From Enterobacter chuandaensis (GTDB lineage: Bacteria; Pseudomonadota; Gammaproteobacteria; Enterobacterales; Enterobacteriaceae): a stretch of 64,000 bases of DNA. The position numbers and the translations under genes were made by a program. Below are positions 28,973 to 37,550 of this stretch, in pieces. The stretch covers positions 1 through 64,000 of the forward strand of contig NZ_QZCS01000017.1 in the NCBI RefSeq assembly GCF_003594915.1, in the 5' to 3' direction. Every line of letters starts with the position of its first letter. Positions within the stretch are counted from its first letter, which is position 1. The notes under the pieces were generated by a model, which made no database searches, was not told the DNA's origin, and saw nothing but the letters and a program-made list of their open reading frames with translations.

Positions 28973-29524
28973 TTACTCTGCGTTCTCAGACAGCTCGCGC
29001 AGATACTGGAAAATCAGACGCGCGGACTTCGGCGGCTTATTCCCTTCTTTCTCTTTCTTCGCGTTGCGGATCAATGAACGCAGCTGCTGGCGGTCGGCAT
29101 CCGGCCACAGGTTCAGCACTTCCGGTACCGCATCATCGCCCTGTTCAATCAGACGATCGCGGATCTGCTCCAGCTTATGGAACAGCGCAACCTGCTGGTT
29201 GTGGCGGTTTTTCAGCTTGTCCAGCGCCTGACGGATCGGATCCACGTCGCGCTGACGCAGCATTTTACCGATAAGCTGAAGCTGGCGACGACGGCCTTCT
29301 TTTTTGATTTTCTGTGCCAGTTCAATGGCATCACGCAGATCCTGGTCGAGCGGGATCTTATCCAGCGCGTTTTTACCCAGTTCTACCATTTCTGCGCCAA
29401 GCTGTTTTAACTCTTCGGCGTCACGTTTAATTTCACTTTTACTGACCCAGATGATCTCATCATCTTCGTCTTCGATGTCATCACCGGGAACGTCGTCGAG
29501 CCAGTCTTCGGGCTGCTTAGTCAT
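28973..29524 (-). CDS. darP: Ribosome biogenesis factor DarP (YjgA)
   Basis: A 183-residue acidic-N-terminal, basic-C-terminal soluble protein of the DUF615 family, matching E. coli YjgA. It associates with the 50S precursor late in large-subunit assembly. The N-terminus is Asp/Glu rich ([14 protein letters not shown]), followed by a conserved [15 protein letters not shown] segment. It is divergent from pmbA. Confidence 0.94.
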   Translation of the reverse strand: MTKQPEDWLDDVPGDDIEDEDDEIIWVSKSEIKRDAEELKQLGAEMVELGKNALDKIPLDQDLRDAIELAQKIKKEGRRRQLQLIGKMLRQRDVDPIRQALDKLKNRHNQQVALFHKLEQIRDRLIEQGDDAVPEVLNLWPDADRQQLRSLIRNAKKEKEGNKPPKSARLIFQYLRELSENAE

Positions 29525-29619
29525 GTCAGGCTCCTTAAAAAAAGAGGCTAATGTTACCAGTTAAGACGCGCACTGAAAAACGGTTCTCTGTTAGACTTCA
29601 CTTAACTCTCTCTTACAGT

Positions 29620-30972
29620 ATGGCATTTGCGATGAAAGTAACCTCACAAGTTGAAGCGCAGCGTAAGATTCTGGAAGAAGCCGTCTCCACCGCGCTGACG
29701 CTCGCTTCAGGTAAATCAGATGGCGCCGAAGTGGCGGTCAGCAAAACCACCGGCATTAGCGTGAGCACCCGCTATGGCGAAGTGGAGAATGTAGAATTTA
29801 ACAGCGATGGCGCGCTTGGGATCACGGTGTATCACCAGAACCGCAAAGGCAGCGCGTCGTCTACCGATCTCAGCCCGGATGCCATCGCCCGTACGGTGCA
29901 GGCGGCGCTGGATATCGCCCGTTACACCTCTCCGGATCCATACGCAGGGGTGGCGGATAAAGAGCTGCTGGCGTTTGACGCGCCGGATCTCGATCTTTTC
30001 CACCCGGCGGAAGTGACGCCGGATGAAGCCATTGAGCTTGCCGCGCGCGCCGAGCAGGCGTCTTTGCAGGCTGACAAGCGCATCACCAATACCGAAGGCG
30101 GCAGCTTTAATAGCCACTACGGCATCAAAGTCTTCGGCAACAGCCACGGCATGCTGCAGGGCTACTGCTCCACCCGTCACTCGCTCTCAAGCTGCGTCAT
30201 CGCCGAAGAGAACGGTGACATGGAGCGTGACTACGCCTACACCATTGGCCGCGCGCTGGGGGATTTACAGTCTCCTGAGTGGGTGGGTAAAGAGTGTGCC
30301 GAACGCACGCTGTCACGCCTGTCGCCGCGCAAACTCTCCACCATGAAAGCCCCGGTTATTTTTGCCAATGAAGTGGCGACCGGCCTGTTTGGCCATCTGG
30401 TGGGCGCTATCGCGGGCGGCTCGGTTTATCGTAAATCGACCTTTCTGCTCGACTCGCTGGGCAAGCAGATCCTGCCGGACTGGCTGACTATTGAAGAACA
30501 TCCGCACCTGCTGAAAGGGCTGGCCTCCACGCCGTTCGACAGCGAAGGCGTGCGTACGGAACGCCGCGATATCGTTAAAGACGGCATTCTGACCCAGTGG
30601 CTGCTGACCAACTACTCCGCGCGCAAGCTGGGTCTGAAAAGTACCGGACACGCGGGCGGGATCCACAACTGGCGCATTGCCGGGCAGGGCCTCAACTTCG
30701 AGCAGATGCTGAAAGAGATGGGTACCGGCCTGGTCGTAACGGAACTGATGGGCCAGGGCGTAAGCGGCATCACCGGCGACTACTCGCGCGGCGCGGCGGG
30801 CTTCTGGGTCGAAAACGGCGAAATTCAGTATCCGGTGAGCGAAATTACCATCGCCGGTAACCTGAAGGACATGTGGCGCAATATCGTTACGGTCGGTAAC
30901 GATATTGAAACACGTAGCAATATACAGTGTGGTTCTGTATTACTGCCGGAAATGAAAATCGCCGGCCAGTAA
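29620..30972 (+). CDS. pmbA: TldE/PmbA metalloprotease partner subunit
   Basis: A 450-residue protein, the same length as E. coli PmbA from the ATG at 29620 ([10 protein letters not shown]); the open frame to 29551 is not used. It forms a heterodimer with TldD, which carries the metal site. The pair matures microcin B17 and degrades the CcdA antitoxin. Conserved regions include [13 protein letters not shown] and the C-terminal [20 protein letters not shown]. Confidence 0.96.
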   Translation: MAFAMKVTSQVEAQRKILEEAVSTALTLASGKSDGAEVAVSKTTGISVSTRYGEVENVEFNSDGALGITVYHQNRKGSASSTDLSPDAIARTVQAALDIARYTSPDPYAGVADKELLAFDAPDLDLFHPAEVTPDEAIELAARAEQASLQADKRITNTEGGSFNSHYGIKVFGNSHGMLQGYCSTRHSLSSCVIAEENGDMERDYAYTIGRALGDLQSPEWVGKECAERTLSRLSPRKLSTMKAPVIFANEVATGLFGHLVGAIAGGSVYRKSTFLLDSLGKQILPDWLTIEEHPHLLKGLASTPFDSEGVRTERRDIVKDGILTQWLLTNYSARKLGLKSTGHAGGIHNWRIAGQGLNFEQMLKEMGTGLVVTELMGQGVSGITGDYSRGAAGFWVENGEIQYPVSEITIAGNLKDMWRNIVTVGNDIETRSNIQCGSVLLPEMKIAGQ

Positions 30973-31012
30973 TACCCGAAAAGCGTTTTAATAATAAAAA
31001 AGGAAGTGAGCA

Positions 31013-31399
31013 ATGCGTAAACACCTGTTAGCGATCGTCGCGGCTTCAACGCTGGTTCTTGGCTCTTCTGCGTTTGCTGCCGATCTCGAAGACAACATGG
31101 ACATCCTCAGTCAAAACCTGAAGGTCGTGCAGAAAACGGACAATGCGGCGGAAATGAAAGGCGCACTGACCAAAATGCGTGAAGCGGCGCTGGACGCGCA
31201 AAAAGCGACCCCGCCAAAGCTGGAAAGCAAAGCGGCAGACAGCGCAGAGATGAAGGACTATCGCCACGGCTTTGACGTGCTGGTCGGTCAGATCGACGGT
31301 GCGCTGAAGCTGGCTAACGAAGGCAAAGTGAAGGAAGCCCAGGCGGCGGCTGACCAGTTTGTTGCGACGCGTAACACGTATCACAAGAAATATCGTTAA
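31013..31399 (+). CDS. cybC: Soluble cytochrome b562, full length
   Basis: A 128-residue periplasmic haem protein with signal peptide 1-22 (ending AFA) and a 106-residue four-helix bundle. The mature chain has Met at position 7 (ADLEDNM) and a His near the C-terminus (NTYHKKYR), the axial haem ligands of cytochrome b562. The gene is complete here, unlike the truncated copy in E. coli K-12. The in vivo redox partner is unknown. It follows pmbA by 40 bases with its own GGAAG ribosome site. Confidence 0.95.
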   Translation: MRKHLLAIVAASTLVLGSSAFAADLEDNMDILSQNLKVVQKTDNAAEMKGALTKMREAALDAQKATPPKLESKAADSAEMKDYRHGFDVLVGQIDGALKLANEGKVKEAQAAADQFVATRNTYHKKYR

Positions 31400-31470
31400 T
31401 TGGGTGCCTGAGCTGTACGTCGTTTCTCCGTATGCGGAGGCGCACTAAAGCGCCCCCGCATCCTTGCTCC

Positions 31471-31626
31471 CTACTTGCCGGAGCGACAATCCATCCGCGC
31501 TGTCACTTCAAGCGAGCCGTTTCGAAAACGGATCTCGCACAGTGTTTTCCTCGTCACCAGCGTTAAGATGATTATTGTCAAAGCAACAATCATCGAAACC
31601 CGGATAATTGGGGATTGGCGTTTCAT
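31471..31626 (-). CDS. hok: Hok/Gef-family type I toxin
   Basis: A 51-residue peptide from the ATG at 31626 (AGGAGG 7 bases upstream) to the TAG at 31471. A single membrane helix at about residues 7-24 is followed by the family signature LVTRKTLCEIRFRNGSLEV, which aligns with LVTRKDLCEVHIRTGQTEV of HokC. Hok peptides depolarise the inner membrane when the antisense RNA is lost. A frame offset by one, reading through the hok start (VEFATSPALK onward, from about 31668 on the minus strand), could be the coupled leader peptide mok. Confidence 0.85.
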   Translation of the reverse strand: MKRQSPIIRVSMIVALTIIILTLVTRKTLCEIRFRNGSLEVTARMDCRSGK

Positions 31627-31639
31627 GGATGCCTCCTTG

Positions 31640-31725
31640 CTTTAAAGCGGGCGAGGTAGCGAACTCCACGGTGTGACGTGTCGTTTCGAGCCCCCGCCCT
31701 GATTTTCTATCAGGCGGGGCTTTCC
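31640..31725 (+). ncRNA. Candidate Sok-type antisense RNA and hok leader region
   Basis: Upstream of hok lies a strong hairpin (CCCCCGCCCTGA at 31690-31701, then TCAGGCGGGGC at 31709-31719, followed by TTT on the plus strand). It occupies the place of the sok target and terminator in Hok loci. A plus-strand transcript ending here would be complementary to the hok leader. The 5' end and promoter were not identified. Confidence 0.4.
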
Positions 31726-31726
31726 A

Positions 31727-32060
31727 CTTTCCGTCCCATGCCTGAGACGGTCAGTCTCAAGCACCCGCTGCCACTCTAGCGAATCCCCATAAGAAAACCT
31801 TATCCACGTCACATTTCTACGAGCCTGCTCGTAAACTTTTCCACTCTGCTTATCTGTTTAGAGCCGCTTAATAGCATGATATTCATCACGTAAATACAGC
31901 GGTTTATACGGATTCACCGCATTTATGTGGCACAGATCACTGCTGCGGCTCGCCTTTCCACTTCGAAGTGGAAAACAACTCGCTACAAACCCTTCCCGCC
32001 CAACGTTAGTTTTATTCCAGAGCCATTAACGGGGTAAGACGAGTGATTAACGGAGCGGTA
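31727..32060. promoter_or_regulatory. Regulatory gap before the EF_0829-like operon
   Basis: The gap holds a CRP-like site TGTGG-N6-TCACT at 31926-31941 and a perfect 20-bp palindrome (TTTCCACTTC / GAAGTGGAAA) at 31955-31974, about 90 bases before the first gene. The half-site TTTCCACT also occurs near 31838. A candidate sigma-54 match near 31926 has the wrong spacing. The palindrome is the best candidate target for the operon's own regulator. Confidence 0.5.
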
Positions 32061-32381
32061 ATGAACGACGTTGGGGAACAGGCGGTGCAAACAGAACAGC
32101 TCGCGACCACCATGCTGCAGCAGGTTTATGCCCTGCTGGCCCGGCACAACATCATCCCCAATGCGGTACAGGAGCAAATGCTCACCTCCCACGTGCGCGC
32201 AATGGCGCACCGGTCCGTGACCGGCGAGCCGCTGCCGGAGGTTGAAGCAGAGCTGTTCGACGAAATTTCACCAGATTCAATGCAGCTTGCCCGTGAAGTG
32301 GTGGCGCAGTTTGGCAACCTTCCTGATGAAGAGGCCTGGCTGCTCTCCGTTCACTTTGAAGTCGCGAAAGACAACCTTTAA
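32061..32381 (+). CDS. Stand-alone PRD-domain protein (EF_0829-like)
   Basis: A 106-residue protein starting at the ATG 32061, which has GGAG upstream (the GTG at 32043 is less likely). It consists essentially of a single PTS regulation domain: a helical bundle with a conserved HXR-type segment (TSHVRAMAHRSVTG) and a second His region (LLSVHFEVAKDN). PRDs are normally phosphorylated by HPr or EIIB inside regulators; here the domain is free. It heads an operon of EF_0829-EF_0839-type genes and could be a phosphorylation-responsive partner of the transport proteins or regulator. Confidence 0.8.
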   Translation: MNDVGEQAVQTEQLATTMLQQVYALLARHNIIPNAVQEQMLTSHVRAMAHRSVTGEPLPEVEAELFDEISPDSMQLAREVVAQFGNLPDEEAWLLSVHFEVAKDNL

Positions 32382-32391
32382 GGAGTAACAC

Positions 32392-32754
32392 ATGGAACAG
32401 ATTACAGTCGTGATTGGCGATCGCCTGGGTAAAGGTCAGAAAGTGGCTGCCGGCGTGGAAAAAGCCGGCGGACGCGCGGTTGTCGTGCCGGGCATGGCGG
32501 CGGATATGAAGCTCGGCGACGTGATGAAAGCGGAAAACGCCACCTTTGGCATCTCCTTCTGCGGCAGCGGCGGCGCGGGCACCATCACCGCCCAGACCAA
32601 ATATGGCTACAAGGCCAAATACGGCATGCGTTCGGTTGAAGAGGGCGTGACCGCCATCAACGAAGGCTGCAACGTGCTGGGCTTCGGCTTTATGGATAAA
32701 GAAGAGCTGGGCGAGCGTCTTGTGCAGGCGTGGCAGAAAAAATACGGCGCATAA
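32392..32754 (+). CDS. Glycine-rich protein with SFCGSGGAGTITAQ motif (EF_0830-like)
   Basis: A 120-residue soluble protein of a conserved but uncharacterised family, recognised by the segment SFCGSGGAGTITAQTKYGYK (about residues 55-74). Cys57 in CGSGGAG resembles the phosphocysteine loop CGxG of galactitol-type EIIB, although it is central rather than N-terminal. The family resembles DUF2620/YhfU. It is 10 bases behind the PRD gene and 2 before the DUF4312 gene. I infer, without proof, a phosphocarrier or ligand-binding role in the transport system of this operon. Confidence 0.8.
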   Translation: MEQITVVIGDRLGKGQKVAAGVEKAGGRAVVVPGMAADMKLGDVMKAENATFGISFCGSGGAGTITAQTKYGYKAKYGMRSVEEGVTAINEGCNVLGFGFMDKEELGERLVQAWQKKYGA

Positions 32755-32756
32755 GC

Positions 32757-33056
32757 ATGAAAGAACAGTTCACAACCACGGTGAGAGTGAAGGGGAAGGG
32801 CGACGCGAAAGCGCGCGCCTTTGCCGACGCCCTCAACCACGTTCAGGCCGCGGTGATGAAAGCCTCACCGCATATCTTACTGCGTATTGAGCCACAGGAT
32901 GTGCAGGTCGTTCAGGCGCATGAAGCGGTGCGAAAAGAAGCGTTTCTGTTCTTCTTTTTGCGCCGGGAAAGACGCACCTACAGCGTGGAGCTGGATGTGA
33001 CCGTCAACGTGACCGCCATCAATCTTGACCAGGTGGATTTCGTCACGCAACGCTGA
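32757..33056 (+). CDS. DUF4312 family protein (EF_0831-like)
   Basis: A 99-residue protein from the ATG at 32757, 2 bases after the previous stop; the longer frame from 32730 overlaps and is rejected. It is small, basic and probably soluble, with an alternating beta pattern near the C-terminus (YSVELDVTVNVTAINLDQVDFV). It has no known function. It is always found with the glycine-rich protein and the two membrane proteins that follow, so it is probably a soluble component of the same complex. Confidence 0.78.
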   Translation: MKEQFTTTVRVKGKGDAKARAFADALNHVQAAVMKASPHILLRIEPQDVQVVQAHEAVRKEAFLFFFLRRERRTYSVELDVTVNVTAINLDQVDFVTQR

Positions 33057-33078
33057 TTATTCATAAAAGGGCAGACTG

Positions 33079-33855
33079 ATGTTCTTAATTATATTAATAA
33101 AATCGCTCATCATTGGCGGCCTGGTTGGCGTCGGTGTCGGAGCCGGGGCTGCACGCATGTTTCATGCGCCTACCACTCAGGGTATGGGCGCGTTTCGTAC
33201 GTTGGGGGAACTGAACTCCTGTGAAGGGGATCCGGCGTCCCACTTCTCCTTTGGGTTAGGTTTCTTCTTTAACGCCTGGGCCTCTTCCGTGGCCGCAGGT
33301 GCCTTCACACAGGACGTAGACCACCGCATCATCCCGAACTGGGGTGCTGCTGCACTGATGATCAAAAACCGTAACGTCGGCGAAACGCTGCACGACCCGC
33401 GCAAAATGGCGATTGCCTGCGGCGTGATCGGCATGCTCGTCGTCACCTTCCTGAACCTGACCGCCTCCTCGGTGCCGGCTGCGCTTCAGGTCACCGCCGT
33501 GAAGGTGCTGGTGCCCGCCGCGAACCTGCTGGTTAACACCGTGATGCCGGTGATCTTCTGGCTGGCGGCCATTGACGCGGGTAAAAAATCGGGCTTCTGG
33601 GCCACCATCTTTGGCGGCGCGGCGCAGTTGATCATGGGCAACGCCGTACCGGGCCTGGTACTGGGGATCCTGATCGGTAAAGGCGTGGAAGAGAGCGGCT
33701 GGAACCACGTCACCAAAGTAATGATGGTGGCGATCGTCCTGCTCTTCGTGCTGAGCGGCTTCTTCCGCGGCTTCGACATGAAGATGATCGAATCCTTCCA
33801 TCTGACCGTGCCGAACTGGCTCGACATGATCCACAACTCGCTCAGCGGTAAATAA
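33079..33855 (+). CDS. Membrane protein, DUF4311 family (EF_0832-like)
   Basis: A 258-residue polytopic inner-membrane protein with about six to seven helices and a glycine-rich first helix (IIGGLVGVGVGAGAARMF). The conserved segment GMGAFRTLGELNSCEGDPASHFSFG is hydrophilic and strongly conserved-looking; it could be a substrate loop. It is paired with the next gene (13-base gap), like two integral subunits of one importer. It is not related by eye to known PTS EIIC, ABC or MFS permeases. Confidence 0.78.
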   Translation: MFLIILIKSLIIGGLVGVGVGAGAARMFHAPTTQGMGAFRTLGELNSCEGDPASHFSFGLGFFFNAWASSVAAGAFTQDVDHRIIPNWGAAALMIKNRNVGETLHDPRKMAIACGVIGMLVVTFLNLTASSVPAALQVTAVKVLVPAANLLVNTVMPVIFWLAAIDAGKKSGFWATIFGGAAQLIMGNAVPGLVLGILIGKGVEESGWNHVTKVMMVAIVLLFVLSGFFRGFDMKMIESFHLTVPNWLDMIHNSLSGK

Positions 33856-33868
33856 CAGGAGCCTCTAA

Positions 33869-34510
33869 ATGGAACAGAATAAAGGTTTTTGGTATGCCGA
33901 CTGGTCGTTCCCGATCTTCGTTGGCCTGCTCTCCTCCGGCGTCTTCGCCGGGACGCACATGTACTACCTCTACGGCATCGGCGCGTTTAACGAAGTGGCC
34001 TTCGTGGCGATGCTGAAAGCGGGAATCGATACCGGCGTCTATGGCGCGGTAGCGGCGTTCGGCGCGAGCTTCCTGTTCGCCCGCATTATCGAAGGGTCGC
34101 TGGTGGGTATTCTCGACATCGGCGGGGCGATCCAGACCGGCGTGGGCCTCGGCGTTCCGGCACTGCTGCTGGGCGCGGGGATCATGTTCCCGGTGACCAA
34201 CTTCATTGCCTCGCTGATTACCGGCCTGGTGATTGGTCTGGCGATTGGCTACGTCATCATCCTGGCGCGTAAGTTCACCATCAACCAGAGCAACTCCACC
34301 TACGGTGCAGACGTGATGATGGGCGCGGGTAACGCCTCCGGCCGCTTCCTCGGGCCGTTGATTATCCTCAGCGCCATGACCGCCTCCATTCCAATCGGCG
34401 TCGGTTCGCTGGTGGGCGCGCTGCTGTTCTACATCTGGCAGAAGCCGATTACCGGCGGTGCGATCCTCGGCGCGATGATTTTGGGCTGGCTGTTCCCGGT
34501 CGCTCTTTAA
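33869..34510 (+). CDS. Membrane protein, DUF4310 family (EF_0833-like)
   Basis: A 213-residue polytopic membrane protein with about five to six helices, rich in glycine (GVGLGVPALLLGAGIMF; GAGNASGRFLGP). It is the second predicted integral subunit encoded by the operon. Together with the DUF4311 protein, DUF4312 and the glycine-rich protein it probably forms a transporter; no family member has, to my knowledge, a proven substrate. A 42-base gap with a short GC-rich hairpin precedes the amidohydrolase. Confidence 0.78.
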   Translation: MEQNKGFWYADWSFPIFVGLLSSGVFAGTHMYYLYGIGAFNEVAFVAMLKAGIDTGVYGAVAAFGASFLFARIIEGSLVGILDIGGAIQTGVGLGVPALLLGAGIMFPVTNFIASLITGLVIGLAIGYVIILARKFTINQSNSTYGADVMMGAGNASGRFLGPLIILSAMTASIPIGVGSLVGALLFYIWQKPITGGAILGAMILGWLFPVAL

Positions 34511-34552
34511 TACCCGCGGGCGCTCCGGCGCCCGCCTTATCAGGAGATCCTC

Positions 34553-35686
34553 ATGTTTGATTTACTCCTGCGCCGTGCGCGCCTCGCCGACGATACCCTG
34601 ACCGATATCGCCATTCAGGACGGGAAGATCGCCGCGACGGGCGAAATTGACGCTCCCGCCCGCAAGACGGTTGAGCTTCACGGTGACGTGTACGTCAGCG
34701 CAGGCTGGATTGATTCCCACGTTCACTGCTACCCGAACTCCCCGATTTACCACGACGAGCCGGACAGCGTGGGCATTGCCACTGGCGTCACCACCGTGGT
34801 GGACGCGGGCAGTACCGGGGCCGACGACGTGGACGATTTTTACGACATCACCCGCAAAGCCTCCACCGACGTCTTTGCCCTGCTGAACATCTCCCGCGTG
34901 GGGCTGATTGCCCAGAACGAGCTGGCTAATATGGCCAACATCGACGCCGACGCGGTGAAGCAGGCGGTGAAGCGCCACCCGGATTTTATCGTCGGCCTGA
35001 AGGCGCGCATGAGCAGCAGCGTGGTGGGTGAGAACGGCATTACGCCGCTGGAGCGCGCCAAAGCCATTCAGAAAGAGAACGGCGATCTGCCGCTGATGGT
35101 ACACATTGGCAATAACCCGCCAAACCTCGACGAAATTGCCGAGCTGCTGAGCTCCGGCGACATCATTACCCACTGCTACAACGGCAAGCCAAACCGCATT
35201 CTGACGCCCTCCGGCGAGCTGCGCGCCTCCATTACGTCTGCGCTGAAGCGCGGCGTGCGTCTGGACGTCGGCCACGGCACGGCGAGCTTCAGCTTTGAGG
35301 TGGCGAAACGCGCCATCGCGATGGGCATTCTGCCACACACCATCAGCTCGGATATCTACTGCCGCAACCGCATCAACGGCCCGGTCGGCTCGCTGGCAAG
35401 CGTGATGTCGAAGTTTCTCGCCATCGGCATGTCATTGCCGCAGGTGATTGACTGCGTGACCTCGAACGCTGCCGATGGTCTGCGCCTGGCGCGGAAGGGC
35501 CGCATCCAGCCGGGTCTCGACGCGGATTTAACGCTGTTCACGATTAAACGCCAGCCAACGGTGCTGACGGATGCTGAAAACGACAGCCTGCAGGCTGAAC
35601 ACATTCTGGTGCCGCTTGCCGCGATCCGCGCGGGCAAGGGCTACATGACCGAACAAGGGAGCACGGAACATGTCTTCGATTTATGA
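34553..35686 (+). CDS. Amidohydrolase/deacetylase family metallohydrolase (EF_0837-like)
   Basis: A 377-residue cytoplasmic enzyme of the amidohydrolase superfamily. Metal-binding DSHVHCYP lies near residues 54-61, and further histidines in PLMVHIGNNPP and DIITHCYNG. GLKARMSS may hold a bridging lysine. In this operon it most likely removes an N-acyl group (for example acetyl) from an amino-sugar acid or its phosphate, giving the substrate of the next enzyme. Its 3' end overlaps the PLP enzyme gene by 17 bases. Confidence 0.82.
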   Translation: MFDLLLRRARLADDTLTDIAIQDGKIAATGEIDAPARKTVELHGDVYVSAGWIDSHVHCYPNSPIYHDEPDSVGIATGVTTVVDAGSTGADDVDDFYDITRKASTDVFALLNISRVGLIAQNELANMANIDADAVKQAVKRHPDFIVGLKARMSSSVVGENGITPLERAKAIQKENGDLPLMVHIGNNPPNLDEIAELLSSGDIITHCYNGKPNRILTPSGELRASITSALKRGVRLDVGHGTASFSFEVAKRAIAMGILPHTISSDIYCRNRINGPVGSLASVMSKFLAIGMSLPQVIDCVTSNAADGLRLARKGRIQPGLDADLTLFTIKRQPTVLTDAENDSLQAEHILVPLAAIRAGKGYMTEQGSTEHVFDL

Positions 35687-36788
35687 GAAGTACAACTTAA
35701 AGCAGGTTATCAACACCTCAGGCCGCATGACGGCGCTGGGCGTCTCCACGCCGCGCCCGGAAGTGGTGCAGGCGGCGATGGACGGCATGAATCACTATTT
35801 TGAGATGAAGGATTTGGTTAACAAAACCGGGGAATACATCGCGAAGCTGCTGGACGTGGAGGGCGCGACGGTGGTCTCCTGCGCGTCAGCGGGCATTGCC
35901 CAGTCCGTGGCGGCGGTGCTGGTAAAAGACAGCGACTGGCTGCTGGAAAACCTGCACGTCACCCCTATCGAGAACAACGAGATCGTGCTGCCGAAAGGCC
36001 ACAACGTTAACTTTGGCGCGCCGGTCGGCACCATGGTGGCGCTGGGCGGCGGTAAGCTGGTGGAGGCGGGGTACGCCAACGAATGCTCCGCCGATCAACT
36101 GGCGGCGGCGATCACCCCGCGCTCCGCGGCGATCCTCTACATCAAATCGCACCACTGCGTGCAGAAAAGCATGCTCAGCGTCGAGCAGGCGGCAGTGGTG
36201 GCGCGCAAGCACGATCTCCCGCTGATCGTCGATGCGGCTGCGGAAGAAGATCTGCACGTGTACTACCGCTCCGGCGCGGATCTGGTGATCTACAGTGGCG
36301 CGAAGGCGATTGAAGGGCCCACCAGCGGGCTGGTGATCGGCAAAACCCAGTACGTTGAGTGGGTGAAGCGCCAGACGGCGGGCATTGGCCGCGCCATGAA
36401 GGTGGGCAAAGAGGGCATTCTTGGCCTGACCTGCGCCATCGAGCACTACCTGACGGCGACCAAAGAGAGCGGCGCCGAGATGGTGGCGAAGATGACGCCG
36501 TTTATCGACGCGCTTAACACCCTCAACGGCGTGACCGCGCGCGTGGTCTGGGACAGCGCCGGTCGCGATATCGCGCGCACCGAAATTAAGTTCGACGAAG
36601 CCACCACCGGCGTCGGCACGGGCGACCTGGTGGCGAAGCTCAAGCAGGGCGAATACGCCATCTATTTCCGTGGCTACAAGGCCAACGAAGGGATTATCGA
36701 AGCGGACGTGCGCAGCGTGACTGCTGACCAGCTGAACATCGTGTATCGCCGCATTAGCGAAGTGTTAGGACAGGAGAAAAAAGCATGA
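35670..36788 (+). CDS. DgaE-like PLP-dependent ammonia-lyase (SelA-related)
   Basis: A 372-residue fold-type I PLP enzyme related to SelA and to Salmonella DgaE, the D-glucosaminate-6-phosphate ammonia-lyase. The likely Schiff-base lysine is Lys212 in YSGAKAIEGPTSG; the Asp that binds the pyridine nitrogen is in LIVDAAAEEDLH. It would eliminate ammonia from a 2-amino-2-deoxy-aldonate 6-phosphate to give 2-keto-3-deoxygluconate 6-phosphate, which the next enzyme cleaves. It overlaps both neighbours (17 and 4 bases). Confidence 0.85.
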   Translation: MSSIYEKYNLKQVINTSGRMTALGVSTPRPEVVQAAMDGMNHYFEMKDLVNKTGEYIAKLLDVEGATVVSCASAGIAQSVAAVLVKDSDWLLENLHVTPIENNEIVLPKGHNVNFGAPVGTMVALGGGKLVEAGYANECSADQLAAAITPRSAAILYIKSHHCVQKSMLSVEQAAVVARKHDLPLIVDAAAEEDLHVYYRSGADLVIYSGAKAIEGPTSGLVIGKTQYVEWVKRQTAGIGRAMKVGKEGILGLTCAIEHYLTATKESGAEMVAKMTPFIDALNTLNGVTARVVWDSAGRDIARTEIKFDEATTGVGTGDLVAKLKQGEYAIYFRGYKANEGIIEADVRSVTADQLNIVYRRISEVLGQEKKA

Positions 36789-37525
36789 AACTGACCCCCA
36801 ATTTTTACCGTGACCGCGTCTGCCTGAACGTGCTGGCAGGCTCTAAAGCCAACGCCAGCGCCATTTACGAGGCGGCGGAAGGTCACGTGCTGGTGGGCGT
36901 GCTCTCCAAAAATTACCCGGACGTGGCGAGCGCCGTTGCCGATATGCGTGAATACGCCGCGCTGATTGATAACGCGCTCTCCGTAGGCCTCGGCGCGGGG
37001 GATCCGAACCAGTCGGCGATGGTGAGCGAGATCTCCCGTCAGGTGCAGCCGCAGCATGTCAACCAGGTGTTCACCGGTGTGGCCACCAGCCGCGCGCTGC
37101 TGGGGCAGAATGAATCGGTGGTTAACGGTCTGGTCTCTCCGACCGGCACCGTGGGTATGGTTAAAATCTCCACCGGCCCGCTGAGCAGCAATGCGCCGGA
37201 CGGCATCGTGCCGGTTGAAACCGCGATCGCCCTGCTGAAAGATTTCGGCGGCAGCTCCATCAAATACTTCCCGATGGGCGGCCTCAAGTGCCGTGACGAG
37301 TACCAGGCGGTGGCGGAAGCCTGCGCCCGTCACGACTTCTGGCTGGAGCCAACCGGGGGCATCGATCTGGAAAACTATGAGGCGATCCTGCAGATCGCCC
37401 TCGACGCGGGCGTGAGCAAAATCATCCCGCATATCTACAGTTCAATTATCGACAAAGCCAGCGGCGATACGCGCCCGGAAGATGTGCGTACGCTGCTGGC
37501 GATGACGAAGAAGCTGGTGAAGTAG
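36785..37525 (+). CDS. DgaF-like 2-keto-3-deoxy-6-phosphogluconate aldolase (EF_0839-like)
   Basis: A 246-residue aldolase of the EF_0839/DgaF type, distinct from the Eda family. It is expected to split 2-keto-3-deoxygluconate 6-phosphate into pyruvate and glyceraldehyde 3-phosphate. Candidate catalytic lysines lie in VGMVKISTG and SSIKYFPMGG; the latter resembles a phosphate and Schiff-base loop. Its ATG overlaps the lyase stop (ATGA), fixing the two as consecutive pathway steps. It ends the core set shared with Enterococcus and Aeromonas. Confidence 0.85.
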   Translation: MKLTPNFYRDRVCLNVLAGSKANASAIYEAAEGHVLVGVLSKNYPDVASAVADMREYAALIDNALSVGLGAGDPNQSAMVSEISRQVQPQHVNQVFTGVATSRALLGQNESVVNGLVSPTGTVGMVKISTGPLSSNAPDGIVPVETAIALLKDFGGSSIKYFPMGGLKCRDEYQAVAEACARHDFWLEPTGGIDLENYEAILQIALDAGVSKIIPHIYSSIIDKASGDTRPEDVRTLLAMTKKLVK

Positions 37526-37550
37526 AACTCACACATATACAGGAGCCATC

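Noticed and set aside
31926..31942. Sigma-54 promoter (TGGCAC, then TGC) before the EF_0829-like operon
   Set aside because: GG-to-GC spacing is one base too long, and the linked regulator lacks a sigma-54-activating AAA+ domain.
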